From Luteibacter sp. OK325 (GTDB taxonomy: Bacteria > Pseudomonadota > Gammaproteobacteria > Xanthomonadales > Rhodanobacteraceae): a stretch of DNA of 64,000 bases. The notes under the pieces are model-generated. The model searched no databases, was not told where the DNA came from, and was given only the letters and a program-made list of their open reading frames with translations. Made by a program: the position numbers and the translations under genes. This document shows, in pieces, positions 27,201 through 37,132 of the stretch. The stretch spans positions 1 through 64,000 of the forward strand of contig NZ_QAOX01000006.1 of the NCBI RefSeq assembly GCF_003050935.1, in the 5' to 3' direction. The stretch's first letter is position 1; the number at the start of each line of letters is the position of its first letter.

Positions 27201-30200
27201 TCGCCGGTGCCAGTGCGGATCGTGGTCGGCATGAATATCGTCTTGCCGGAGAACGGTCCGTTCTGGGTCACGACGGTGGGATCGGTCAGGGTGTCCTTTA
27301 CCGCAAAGTGGCCGTCAAGCGTGATATTCGCCGTGGATGCCACGGACGTAGCCAGCGGATCGACGCTCCCCAGATCGGTGCCAGCGACAAAGCGGTACGA
27401 CGTGCTCGATCCTCCAAGCAACGTGGCCGACGCCAGCGACGTCGCGTTACCGAATGTCGGCATATTGGAAGGCGAATTGTTGGGTGCAGGTTTACCAAAT
27501 GTAACGGTTGGCGGAATTGAAGTATCGGCATCTTCATGCGGGGCGAACGGCGCGTAGAACAGCTGGCTGTTCGTGCCGTCGCTCAGGAGAAGATTCACCG
27601 TAAAGGTGTAGTTGCCATAGTTGTTGGAATCGAGGTACGTGCTGTAGTCGTGCGACCAGGTAGCGTAGTCCTTGCTAATCGGAAGGAGCAGAGGCGATGG
27701 GGTATCCCCCGATGCCTGAAACTCCGGAAAATTGAATAGCCAGTTCGCATACGCATTGGCATAGTCGTCATAGGTCGTATAGTTCGCCGGTGACGGAGCC
27801 GTCTGGTTGATCGCGTTTTGCGGGTTGTACGTGAGGAACCCCAGCGCGTTCTGCTGCACGTACGACGACGACCACCCGAAGTTCGTGATGCCGTTATCAC
27901 CGAACGCGAAGATGTACTGCTTGTAGTTCGCGTAGTACTGGTCACTTTGATTCGACGGAGGAGCAATCAACGGCTGGTAGAACGGATCCTTGCTGATGTC
28001 GGCTACGCCACCGCCCGGCGTCTTGAACTCACTCGGGTCACCGTCGGCCAGGTTGATGGTTCCGTTCCAGGCGTTGTTCTGGTCGAGGTACAACTGAGCG
28101 TTCTGATACGCCGTCAATGCGGAGGCGTAAAGCGGGTTCGTGACGGGCGGAGGATTCGATTCCTTCGGCGCGAACGGCGCGTAGAACAGCTGGCTGTTCG
28201 TGCCGTCGCTCAGCAGAAAATTCACCGTAAAGGTGTAGTTGCCATAGTTGTTGGAATTGAGGTACGTGCTGTAGTCGTGCGACCAGGTAGTGTAGTCCTT
28301 GCTAATCGGAAGGAGCAGAGGCGATGGGGTATCCCCCGATGCCTGAAACTCCGGAAAATTGAATAGCCAGTTCGCATACGCATTGGCATAGTCGTCATAG
28401 GTCGTATAGTTCGCCGGTGACGGAGCCGTCTGGTTGATCGCGTTGTGCGGGTTGTACGTGAGGAACCCCAGCGCGTTCTGCTGCACGTACGACGACGACC
28501 AGCCGAAGTTCGTGACGCCGTTATCGCCGAACGCGAAGATGTACTGATTGTAGTTTGCGTAGTACTCATCCTGCTGACCCTTGGACGGCGCCGTCAGCGG
28601 CTGGTAAAACGGATCCTTGCTGATGTCGGCTACGCCACCGCCCGGCGTCTTGAACTCACTCGGGTCACCGTCGGCCAGGTTAATGGTTCCGTTCCAGGCG
28701 TTGTTCTGGTCGAGGTAAGCCTGCGCCACCTGGTATTCCGCGACCGCGGCGTCATACAGCGGGTCGCCAGGCGTCGTGTCGTTTAGTTGCGCACCATCGT
28801 TCTGCTGGTAGAAGCCGTCGGTGATGCTTGCCTTGAGGTCGAGGTTGCCAGCGGCGCGTACGGTGAGAATCGGCGCCTCACCGTTGTAGCGATAAGCCAA
28901 CTGGGGCTTACCATCAGTGCCGGTCACGCCGGCACCGAGGTTCCAGTTGGTGACGACTTCGATATTGCCGCCGTTGGCGCCATCGATCGGATTGCGCAGC
29001 TCGATGCCTGGACGAACATTGATGTTGGCGATGCCATCGAAGCGGTTACCGAAGGTAAAGCCCGGCTGTTCCACGAAGCCCATCAGGGTGCCCGGGCCGT
29101 TCGCGGGATCGCCACCGGCGTACCCGTAGAAACCGGCGTGGTCGGTATTGATCGCGTCCGGCGTGAAGTAGTACTGGTCCATGTACGTCGCTTGCTGGGC
29201 AGCATCCGCCGGCGGCGGGAGGACATTGCCCTTGCCGTCGTTCCAGGTGCCCGCCATCATCGTCTTGCCGTCTTTCATGAACCAGCCGGCCGGATCGATG
29301 ACACCGTCGAAGTGCTGCGCACCCGTAGAGCCATCCTTCGTGCTCCACACGGCGAACGGTTCGATGGTGACGTCACGCGCACCCTTGATCGACGCAGGAT
29401 TGTCGATCGTGATCGGTACGTCCCCGTCGGCTAGCAGCGGTGCACGAATACTAAGCCTGCCGCCGGCGAAGGCGGTATCCGCTCCGCCGGAGACATTGAT
29501 CTGGGCGCCGGCACCCACGTGCACGTACCCGGCATTCGCCCGATCGACGACCTCATAGCCATAGGTCGGATCGAGGCTGCCGTCGCTTGAGCCCGTCGTG
29601 CCCAGCACGACGTCACCGCCGCGCTGTTCCGGCGTGGTCACATGGGCATCGAGCGTGCCATTGATGTCCAGGCCCTTGAGAGCCCACACCTCGATGCGGC
29701 TGCCCGCCGGCGAACTGGCATCCACCGTGCCGTCGATGCGCGCATTGCCACCGTTGGCGTAGAGGTAAACCTTGTTCGACTTCAGCGTCGTGCCGGCGGA
29801 CAGGGCCAGATCGCCCTGCCCGCTGGTGATGTCCACCAGGCCTGTCGAGCCGCTGGCGGCGACGAGGCCGGCCACGGTGTCGAGATCGAGCGCGCCACCC
29901 GTGCCGATGGTGAAGTATCCGCCGCGATAGCCTTGTGCCGCGTGGCCGTCGTAAGTGCCGCCAAGCAGCAGGGCGCCGCCCGCGACGGCCTTGAAGGTAC
30001 CGGCATCGCCAGCTTCAGTGGCGCCGCCGTAGCGCATGGCGGCGCCACCATCGATAGCGATATCGCCGGTGGCAGTCAGCACCAGGTTGCCGCCCGGTGC
30101 GTACGCCGCCGTGTCGAAGAACTGCTTGGTCACACCACCGACATCAAGCGTCGTGCCGCTGGCCACATGGACGCCGCCCTGGGTTGCGTCCAGCGTCAAG

Positions 30201-33200
30201 CTGCCCGCCGCTGCCGTGAGGTTCATGCCATCGTCGATGCTGCCAGCGCGCAGGTTCAGAGCGCCGCCCAGACCATCGGTCGAGAGCGGTGCGCCCTGGG
30301 TGCCGTGCAGGCGCATGGCCCCGGTCGTGAGCAAGGTGGTTGCCGAACCGCTGTTCGCCACGAAAACCGGCGCGGACAGATCCACGGAGGCGGCGCCGAA
30401 GTCCACGCCACCCTGCCCGGCGGCAACGAGGCCGGACGTCGCCACGCCATCGAACGCGCCGAAACCGTGGAGCGATGCCGTGCCCTGGCCGAAGTCGATC
30501 TCCCCCGCACCGACACTCAAAGTGCCGCCACCTGCCAACGCGCTTCCGGCGGACGCGCCAAGCACGTTCGCAAAGGTGATGGTTCCCGCGTGCAGACTGA
30601 CATCATGACCATCGCCCGTGAGCGCGCCAGCGCTCAGCACGAGACTGTTGTCGACGGAGACATCCTGCGCACCGACAAAATCGATGTTTCCACGACTACG
30701 CAGCGTGACCGAATCGGAGCTGCGCCACTGCGCCAGCGTCGCGGCGCCGATCACAAGGCCATCGTCCGGCGCCGTTGCACCGGCACCGACGAAGGCGATG
30801 CGACTGGCGGTGGCATCGATGTTCTTGCCGGTCAGCAACGCATTGTCGTCCACGCTCACACGACCGGTAGCGTCCAGTGAGAGGGCGTTCCCGCCATCGA
30901 CGATCGCGCCCGCACCGATCGTCAGGGTGCCACCCGGCGAACCGGCGGCCAGACCCAGACGCGAGATGGGCGCCGCGCCGTTCTGCGAGACGCGTAGCAG
31001 TGAGCCGTTGCCGTCCACCGCCGCCACCGGCTTGCCGCTGGCATCCGTACCTGCGTCCTGACCAAACACCAATGGCTGGCTGGCCACCGGATTGCCCGCG
31101 CCACGTGCAGCGAGAACGCTGCCGTCCTCGAGCGTGATGCCATTGCCACCCGCGCCGGCAGCCAGCACGATCTCCTGACCGGCGAGCGGGTGGGCTGCGT
31201 CGTTCGACAGGAGGATGGAATCGGCCGTCACATCGACGTGATCGCCGTCGGTACCGCTGCTGCGTGTGCCACCGAGCAAGAGGCTACCGGCGCCAAGCGT
31301 GGTGAGCCCATCCGCGGCAATACCCAGGTAGCCGTCGCGCGCCGTTTCACCCGCGCCAAGCACCTGAATGGCCTGGCCTGCAATGTCGACCTGCGACGTA
31401 CGACCACCCGCGCCCGGCGTCGCTTCGAGCGTCGCACCTAGGTCGAGCTCGTGCCCGGCACCGATCTGCAGGCGACCCGCATCGGCCGCCAGCGGCGGCG
31501 CCACCTGCCCTTTCTTCGTCGCGGCGGCATTGAAGAAGGTGTCGGCATCGGTGAGGCGATACTGCGAATACTGCTGCCAGGTCGCAGCCGACTGGACTAC
31601 GAAGGTGGTGGTTCGTGCATCGTGCGCGCCCGTCAGCGCATCGCCGTAGTAACCACCCACGGAGTAGCCACCGTCGGCGAACGCCGCGGCACGACCAACG
31701 ACAGCATCGCGCGAGGTCGTGTCCTGGTAGATGCGCATCGCACCCGGCAGGGTCGCGTACTGCGCCGGAAGCAGCGTGTAGTAGCCCGCGGCCAGGCCCG
31801 GCACGCCGGACAGGTACACCTGGCGACCCACGCCCGGCTGGACGACGCCGCTGGCGTCCATGGAAAGATCGGTCGCTGCCACCGCGCCGCGATAGCCCGG
31901 CAGGATGGCGTAAACGGTGGCGCCGTTCGGTGCCGTCGTAAGCAGGTCACGGGTACCCCCCGTGCCGGGGACGAACTCCGACCCCTGGAGATGACCACCA
32001 CCGTCGAGGTCGATGGTTGCGCCCGCGTCGAGCGCCACGGAATCGCCGGCCACTTCAATCTGCTTCGCTGGCGGAGCGGTGACAGTCGTCGCTGGTAAAC
32101 CGGGACGCAGGGTGTAACGCCAGTCGACGCCATCGATCGTGTTGCCGTACGGCACGGTAAGCCCGTCGAGCGATACGGACGTGATGCTGCCCGGCGCCAG
32201 ATGCACGCTCTTGGTGCTTGCCAGTGCCGGGAGCCCGGACGCGAGTCCAAAGTCGCTTGCATCCGCTAGCGGATCCGTCGTTCCCAGGACAATGGTTCCC
32301 GAGGGAACGCGGATGGTGCCTTGCTGTTCGATGTGGTCGGCGCTGACGAGGAGCGCACCACCCGCAGAGAGCGGCGTGGTCGATGCGTTGCCCGAAGGAA
32401 GGAAAGTGATGCTCGTTTCCCGTGCATTGCCATCCGCGTCGGGTAGACCTGATGCATTCGCATTGATCGCGAAGCGATACCCGCTGGTCGGATACACCTG
32501 CCCCGCCGAGAAAACGAGGTCGCCCGTGCTGAACAGCATCCCGGGCGAGACCGTCAAGCCATCAGTCGACGCGTAGAGCGCCGGCAGCGTGAAGCGGAGA
32601 TCGTCTTTGGCATTGAAGCTGGCCTGCCGCCAGCCTTGCAGGTTGACCATGCCGCCCATGTCGATGGTGGCCGCATTGACATCGAGGATGCCGTCGCCCG
32701 CCGCGGTAACGGGTGAAGCGCGAGTGCCGTAAGCCGCGGGCATGCCGGTGATATGCACGTACGGCGCGTCAATGGTGACCTGGCCGGCACCCTGCACGTA
32801 GCCCTTGGCGACATCCACGCTCGTCGCCGTCGCCGGCAACGCCTCGATGCCGAATGAATTGATAGCGACCTGCCGTCCGAGGTTGAGGTTAACGTCACCA
32901 GCAAAGCCGAGCGGAAGAACCACCTTGTCGCTTAATGGCTCACCGGCCCCCGGACCGAACTGCAGGCTGCTGATACCTGAGCCGTTGAGAACGTCGGCGG
33001 CGAACTCGAGCGTGCCGTCCGCGCCGGCAACACCGCCATCGAACACGTCACCCTGCGCAAAAGCCGGTTTGCGGTCGTACGACTGGCGCACGAGGATGCC
33101 CTTGGCTGTGACCAGAGCATTGGAATCGTTCTCGTCCATCCCGACGACCTGCAGCGAGCCGCCCTCGGCCGAGGGTCCGCCGCCATGGCCGTCGAGTGTC

Positions 33201-36200
33201 GCACCGATGTAAAGACCTGCAGAAGCGCCGAACACGATGCTTCCGGCGTCGCTCCACACCGCGGTGGGTTCCGCAGCACTTGTCGCACCGTTCAGACGCC
33301 GCGACGCGGTAGGCAAATCAAACGTATCCGCTGCACCGGAGACATCAATGCGGGCCCCATCATCGGCGACGACAAACGTTTCGTCGCCGCCAGTCAAGGT
33401 AACCGAGCCACCCGAAAGTACGTCACCCACCCTCGGTACAACACGCCCAGCCTGCCCGTTTGCGGGTGCGGCATGACTATTCACGAGGGAAATACCGCTT
33501 GCGTCGATCGTCGAGTCGCCACTGACGCGCACACGCGATGTCAATCCCGTATCGGCACCTGGAAAGTCACCTGGGGAAAGACTAGTGGCAGCGAGATTGA
33601 TGGCGCCACCGTGCGCCGTCAAACTACCGTCGACCTCGACATTGTGCAACGCCGAAATATCGATGACGCCCCCCGCATCGACAGCGACAGCAGCACCTCT
33701 ACCGACAGTAGCCGTTCCCGATACGCCAGGCACTATACGCGGGCCACTCGATGGGCGCGTGGTATCCACAGGCCAATTCAGGTAGTCGCCTGCACTTAGC
33801 GTGAGGCCCGGCGTCTGATCCGGTGAAGTGCCTCGTGTCGCCCAACGCTGCCAGTCATCGAGGAAGCCAACACCGGTAACGGCGGTGGTCGCCAAGAGGT
33901 CGGATCCGGTGGGTAATCCACGCAAGCCATCGACGTCGCCAAGCAGGTTCGCCGGCCGTACAACGACGTTCGTCCCATCGGCGACGGTGGCATCGGTGAC
34001 CGAGTACAAATTGTACCGGCTGAAACCCTGCCCGGCGAAGAACTCAGGAGACAGCCATAGGCCATTAGGGAGCGCCATATCCGAAGGGTCGCCACCGATT
34101 TGAACCTGTGCGGCTCGCAACGTTAAAGCACCGCCTCCAGCAAAACCCCAACTGCGGAGCGTGCCGTCCAGCTCGACGCGACCGTGGTCGAACGATGCGG
34201 GTGGCGTCCCACCCGTCCACGCCGGTACGTTGACAGTGTGAAGATATGCCTGCAGTTCAATATTGCCACCGCGCCCCGCCGGAACGCCATGATCGAGGCT
34301 CACATTACCGTGCGTATCAACATAGCCGCCACCGGTCACATCGATCGTACTGCCGTGGGCCAGGATGATTGAGCCTGTGCCGTCGCTGAGGCCATTTTTG
34401 CTGGTTCCGAACGCGGTATACGTGGAAAGTGACACGTTGCCACCATCGGTCCAGCGGTCTCCCTGGATATGTCCGGCGTCCAGCCCGCTATCGTTAACCC
34501 ACTGACCGCGCGCACTAAGCAGAGAACCGTCGTGAAGCGTGATGCCTGCGTCCAGAAACGGCGGCGTATTGAGGGGCTGGCCTGGTTCCACAGCCAGGCC
34601 CGCAGTGCTCGCAATGGAAATGTTCCCCGCTGGAGCCTCGATGCTGCCGTAGATGTCTACACGCGATCCAGTGATCGACACGCTACCGCCCGGCTGGAGC
34701 ACAAGATGCGTTCCCGCCGTCTCCTCGAAAGACACCCCAGTTGCCAGGTTGACCGTGCTGAAGCCGGCCTTACCCAAAGTATCTGCGCTTATGACCATCC
34801 AGGGTGCATCGAGACCCTTCGCAACATCCAGGTCGCTCCAATCCGTATCGCGATCGAAGCCCGGCAAGAGTGACTCCAGCGTGCTCGATGTCTGCTGCAG
34901 ACGAACACCTAGGCTTCGGTTGGTTCCGCCGACAGCTGACGCGCTCATATCAAACGCAAAGGTACCGCCGTCCGGCTGGGTGCCATCGACGGTCTGCTGT
35001 GTTCCAGGCGTTGCCTGTGCGGAGATATCACCATCGAGCGCGAGCCCCGTCTTCGCGTGCACGATCAGCGTACCGGCGTCGGCGCCCTTTACGAAGCCCT
35101 CTTCGTAGCGCCGCGAGCCACCCATGATGGGTGAGTTATAGGTTTCGTTGACGCCCCAGCGCGCGTGCGTGCTCGTGTACTGTCCGGCGAAGCCGACATA
35201 GTCGACGTTCGGATCAGCGGACGCAATGTTATAGATGCGCCCATCCGCACCGAGAAGATTCGGCGTGGTGATCCAGCCGGATTGATAGGCAAGATAGCCA
35301 CCGTCCAAGGCTAGACGAGAACCCGTACGCGCGACGACCTCGAGGCCATCCAGTGTGATAGAGCCGCCACGCGTCAGCATCTGGTCGATGTCGCGCGGCA
35401 TATTCTGCACATAGCCTGCCGCGTTGAGGATGGGACTGCCGATCCAATCCAGGCCGTCGGCACGCGTGCCCGACGCCGTGCTGTCCAGCATGACGTTCTT
35501 CTGGGTATACAGGAAGCTGTTACGCAGAAGTGGCGAATCGGCCAGTTCGTTCTGGCCGATTCGCGGGATGCTTACCAACAGAGCGGAGATCGGTAGCTCC
35601 ACGTCGGCGAGGCCCGAAACATCTACCGTTGCGCCACTGTCTATGTAGACGCGGCCGTCATTAGCGACCTCGAGTGGACCACTATTGCCCACGGCGTGCA
35701 AAGACACGTTGCCGCCAGGGACTTCAATCAACGATCCGCTGTCGAGCGTGACGCGCGACCCGGAAACGTCGACGCTGCCGGGTACGAAGACTTTATCGGC
35801 ATCGGTAGTCGACGTGGTGGTGGCACCGTCCTTTTCGGGCAGAACCGCGGTTACCGAACCTGCTCCGAACTCGACCGGACCGCTAGCAAAGCCTACCTTG
35901 CCCGTGATGCTAATGCTGCCGGGCCGTGAGATGCTCGTGGAGGTTACGAGGACTCCGTCCTGGTCTACGCGCGGACCTATCACCTTGATCGAGCCACGAC
36001 GGGCCTGAATCAGGCCACTGTTCTCGACGCCATCGTCAGGACCGCTTGGCGTAAAACCGTTATTGACAAAGTTGAGGCTGCCGTCTGTCGTTACGTTATC
36101 CAGCTCCGTCGCCGATTGTAGAAGGACCTGGCCATCATCCGCCACGATCGCGCCACGATTGACGATCTTCGGTGCCGCGACCAAGACGAAGCCATCGGCT

Positions 36201-37132
36201 CCCGCGTTGATGGAGGCGCCTTTCTGCACGACTACGCCGACGCCACCGGGGGTCGAGGTATCGGCCAGCAACACAGGTTGGTTGCTCTTGTTTATATCAG
36301 CGATACCCGAGCTCAAGAACGTATCGTTACTTGTCTTCGTATCCTTCGAGAACAGATACATCGAACTCGCCATCAGCGAGTGCGTATTCACCTGCGCGCC
36401 CTGCCCGAAGATCACACCATTGCGGTTGAGCAGGTAAACCGTGCCTTCAGCCTTCATGCTGCCGAGGATCTGGCTCGGATTCGCCGACGGATCGTTAACA
36501 CGGTTCAGCGCGATCCAGTCGTTACCGCCCCCGCTCAGGTTGCCAGCGCTCTGGTTGAAATAGAGTGTGGTATCCCGACCTACGTTAAAGCTATCCCAGG
36601 TCAGGATTGCCTTCTTCGCGGTCTGTTTCACTTCCACGGTGTGCTTGCCCGCGGCCACGGTATCCGTCGGATTGAGAGCGTTCTGCCACAGCGTAGGATC
36701 GGTGGCGATGCCCGCTGCGGGGTTCAGGCCGCCCGCCGCCATGCCGTTAGGCACGTTGGAGACCAGCTGGGCCGCGGCGCTCTGTGCGTCCTTCTGCGCC
36801 TGCATCTGCGCGGCGAGCGCCGAGGCTGCCGTATTGAGGTTCTGGATCGACTGCTGCACCCGCTGCTGCAGCAGCGCGCTACCCGGCGAGAAGCTGACGT
36901 TGTTGCCGTTGTTGGCACCGGCGGACGGTGCCGATGGCGGCGTGGCGCCCGGCTGCTTCGTCGCGAACCATGCCGGACTGAAGGCCGGGGGCGTGGTTGC
37001 CGCATGAGCGACACCGCCACCGAACAACGCCATGGCGATGAACTGGCACATGGCCTTTCGGCGGAATGTCGGTCGCGGCATGGGCGGCGCCAGGCGGCGG
37101 GTATCGGCAGCAGTGCGGGTACGTACGATCAT
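24242..37132 (-). CDS. giant TpsA-type filamentous haemagglutinin-like adhesin
   Basis: A 4296-residue exported protein of the two-partner secretion type. A signal peptide ends GGGVAHA (about residue 45). The TPS (haemagglutination activity) domain follows at about 135-290, with VYLLNRNGVIFGQGAQVNTHSLMASS, and gives recognition by the TpsB pore. Most of the remainder is beta-helix-like repeats rich in Gly, Ala, Asp and Thr, a long rigid fibre. Two adjacent copies of a Tyr/Asn-rich domain of about 209 residues occur at about 2804-3196. The only cysteines I see in the mature part are a CDVDAWC pair near residue 4120. ATG 37132 overlaps the stop of the preceding small gene as ATGA. PdtA of P. 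aeruginosa is the closest functional model by context. Confidence 0.95.
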   Translation of the reverse strand: MIVRTRTAADTRRLAPPMPRPTFRRKAMCQFIAMALFGGGVAHAATTPPAFSPAWFATKQPGATPPSAPSAGANNGNNVSFSPGSALLQQRVQQSIQNLNTAASALAAQMQAQKDAQSAAAQLVSNVPNGMAAGGLNPAAGIATDPTLWQNALNPTDTVAAGKHTVEVKQTAKKAILTWDSFNVGRDTTLYFNQSAGNLSGGGNDWIALNRVNDPSANPSQILGSMKAEGTVYLLNRNGVIFGQGAQVNTHSLMASSMYLFSKDTKTSNDTFLSSGIADINKSNQPVLLADTSTPGGVGVVVQKGASINAGADGFVLVAAPKIVNRGAIVADDGQVLLQSATELDNVTTDGSLNFVNNGFTPSGPDDGVENSGLIQARRGSIKVIGPRVDQDGVLVTSTSISRPGSISITGKVGFASGPVEFGAGSVTAVLPEKDGATTTSTTDADKVFVPGSVDVSGSRVTLDSGSLIEVPGGNVSLHAVGNSGPLEVANDGRVYIDSGATVDVSGLADVELPISALLVSIPRIGQNELADSPLLRNSFLYTQKNVMLDSTASGTRADGLDWIGSPILNAAGYVQNMPRDIDQMLTRGGSITLDGLEVVARTGSRLALDGGYLAYQSGWITTPNLLGADGRIYNIASADPNVDYVGFAGQYTSTHARWGVNETYNSPIMGGSRRYEEGFVKGADAGTLIVHAKTGLALDGDISAQATPGTQQTVDGTQPDGGTFAFDMSASAVGGTNRSLGVRLQQTSSTLESLLPGFDRDTDWSDLDVAKGLDAPWMVISADTLGKAGFSTVNLATGVSFEETAGTHLVLQPGGSVSITGSRVDIYGSIEAPAGNISIASTAGLAVEPGQPLNTPPFLDAGITLHDGSLLSARGQWVNDSGLDAGHIQGDRWTDGGNVSLSTYTAFGTSKNGLSDGTGSIILAHGSTIDVTGGGYVDTHGNVSLDHGVPAGRGGNIELQAYLHTVNVPAWTGGTPPASFDHGRVELDGTLRSWGFAGGGALTLRAAQVQIGGDPSDMALPNGLWLSPEFFAGQGFSRYNLYSVTDATVADGTNVVVRPANLLGDVDGLRGLPTGSDLLATTAVTGVGFLDDWQRWATRGTSPDQTPGLTLSAGDYLNWPVDTTRPSSGPRIVPGVSGTATVGRGAAVAVDAGGVIDISALHNVEVDGSLTAHGGAINLAATSLSPGDFPGADTGLTSRVRVSGDSTIDASGISLVNSHAAPANGQAGRVVPRVGDVLSGGSVTLTGGDETFVVADDGARIDVSGAADTFDLPTASRRLNGATSAAEPTAVWSDAGSIVFGASAGLYIGATLDGHGGGPSAEGGSLQVVGMDENDSNALVTAKGILVRQSYDRKPAFAQGDVFDGGVAGADGTLEFAADVLNGSGISSLQFGPGAGEPLSDKVVLPLGFAGDVNLNLGRQVAINSFGIEALPATATSVDVAKGYVQGAGQVTIDAPYVHITGMPAAYGTRASPVTAAGDGILDVNAATIDMGGMVNLQGWRQASFNAKDDLRFTLPALYASTDGLTVSPGMLFSTGDLVFSAGQVYPTSGYRFAINANASGLPDADGNARETSITFLPSGNASTTPLSAGGALLVSADHIEQQGTIRVPSGTIVLGTTDPLADASDFGLASGLPALASTKSVHLAPGSITSVSLDGLTVPYGNTIDGVDWRYTLRPGLPATTVTAPPAKQIEVAGDSVALDAGATIDLDGGGHLQGSEFVPGTGGTRDLLTTAPNGATVYAILPGYRGAVAATDLSMDASGVVQPGVGRQVYLSGVPGLAAGYYTLLPAQYATLPGAMRIYQDTTSRDAVVGRAAAFADGGYSVGGYYGDALTGAHDARTTTFVVQSAATWQQYSQYRLTDADTFFNAAATKKGQVAPPLAADAGRLQIGAGHELDLGATLEATPGAGGRTSQVDIAGQAIQVLGAGETARDGYLGIAADGLTTLGAGSLLLGGTRSSGTDGDHVDVTADSILLSNDAAHPLAGQEIVLAAGAGGNGITLEDGSVLAARGAGNPVASQPLVFGQDAGTDASGKPVAAVDGNGSLLRVSQNGAAPISRLGLAAGSPGGTLTIGAGAIVDGGNALSLDATGRVSVDDNALLTGKNIDATASRIAFVGAGATAPDDGLVIGAATLAQWRSSDSVTLRSRGNIDFVGAQDVSVDNSLVLSAGALTGDGHDVSLHAGTITFANVLGASAGSALAGGGTLSVGAGEIDFGQGTASLHGFGAFDGVATSGLVAAGQGGVDFGAASVDLSAPVFVANSGSATTLLTTGAMRLHGTQGAPLSTDGLGGALNLRAGSIDDGMNLTAAAGSLTLDATQGGVHVASGTTLDVGGVTKQFFDTAAYAPGGNLVLTATGDIAIDGGAAMRYGGATEAGDAGTFKAVAGGALLLGGTYDGHAAQGYRGGYFTIGTGGALDLDTVAGLVAASGSTGLVDITSGQGDLALSAGTTLKSNKVYLYANGGNARIDGTVDASSPAGSRIEVWALKGLDINGTLDAHVTTPEQRGGDVVLGTTGSSDGSLDPTYGYEVVDRANAGYVHVGAGAQINVSGGADTAFAGGRLSIRAPLLADGDVPITIDNPASIKGARDVTIEPFAVWSTKDGSTGAQHFDGVIDPAGWFMKDGKTMMAGTWNDGKGNVLPPPADAAQQATYMDQYYFTPDAINTDHAGFYGYAGGDPANGPGTLMGFVEQPGFTFGNRFDGIANINVRPGIELRNPIDGANGGNIEVVTNWNLGAGVTGTDGKPQLAYRYNGEAPILTVRAAGNLDLKASITDGFYQQNDGAQLNDTTPGDPLYDAAVAEYQVAQAYLDQNNAWNGTINLADGDPSEFKTPGGGVADISKDPFYQPLTAPSKGQQDEYYANYNQYIFAFGDNGVTNFGWSSSYVQQNALGFLTYNPHNAINQTAPSPANYTTYDDYANAYANWLFNFPEFQASGDTPSPLLLPISKDYTTWSHDYSTYLNSNNYGNYTFTVNFLLSDGTNSQLFYAPFAPKESNPPPVTNPLYASALTAYQNAQLYLDQNNAWNGTINLADGDPSEFKTPGGGVADISKDPFYQPLIAPPSNQSDQYYANYKQYIFAFGDNGITNFGWSSSYVQQNALGFLTYNPQNAINQTAPSPANYTTYDDYANAYANWLFNFPEFQASGDTPSPLLLPISKDYATWSHDYSTYLDSNNYGNYTFTVNLLLSDGTNSQLFYAPFAPHEDADTSIPPTVTFGKPAPNNSPSNMPTFGNATSLASATLLGGSSTSYRFVAGTDLGSVDPLATSVASTANITLDGHFAVKDTLTDPTVVTQNGPFSGKTIFMPTTIRTGTGDIDMVSAGDIQWLDAAAPATIYTAGAPAEGTAAGTGVDLLRPSELPGAALLPRIATLPDVLVTGLVNPDHAGDIYLKAGGDITSIQNVVDVDGSQTKAPPGNSVAQYWWQWMQTGNAADGSSSSINFGNFHQGVMSIGGNVDVDAGGDISELSVSLPTTWYKNPDGKSITTVGGGDLSVHAGGDILSGTYFVAKGTADVRADGAIAVSPSLASFDSGFQSNAGSEYTTPVSTLFGLQDAQVTVTARQGADIGGVYDPSYAAKGPLDQLFPAGHADDQGYSTTSSFAAASVAGDVAFGSLLAPDQVFFGRGGVNGETILPANVALSALSGSIDILTSGSLFPSPTGNLSLLAEDNIGLSGPTFADGNPYFGLIDSSPDGMTSPLQPKGPPSGTGRWLSVIGDNTLFHEPDSLHADDTTPVRIYALNGDITNGVTDATGITYSALILMPSKQADIRAGRDIVNLSLIGQHTRAADITRVSAGRDIYDTFFPNGNVIGPNSWALPLVPALLVGGPGTFVVDAGRDVGPFVSQADLSTSFAGSPTGIQAVGNTYNPYLPHESADILVNFGVGPGVDAAGFLAQYLNGGDGLPSLVPDLVAFMEQRIAGERTATGHLTDDVTTPLTDDQALGLFAGEPEIVQRIFADKVLFKLLAQVGTDYNNPSSPYAGKYARGYAALDSMFPSTLGYTSNGAGQGGLNGGAATVDTGDLDIRSSTIQTQQGGDVTLLGPGGQALIGSTAAPSQITDANGKVIAGPNTMGLLTLEAGNVNVFTDRSLLLAQSRVFTEQGGDVTIWSSNGDINAGQGAKTNSEVPPPTFLCDVDAWCRVDARGQVSGAGIATLQTVEGAPPGNAYLIAPRGTVDAGDAGIRVSGNLVIAAARVANADNIQVKGDSIGVPVTAAVNIGALNAASAAATAATQAAEDVARKQQSDARDKIPSEISVHVLSDGDNTSSVSPAAGYDSGSPVQVLGRADAKSQLTQAEQKALHRM
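27543..28720. repeat. 627-bp tandem duplication inside tpsA
   Basis: Two direct copies with a period of 627 bp (209 codons): 27543-28169 and 28170 to about 28720. Long stretches are base-identical and differences are scattered single substitutions, so the duplication is recent. The encoded domain is rich in Tyr, Asn and Phe, unlike the surrounding beta-helix repeats. Confidence 0.92.
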
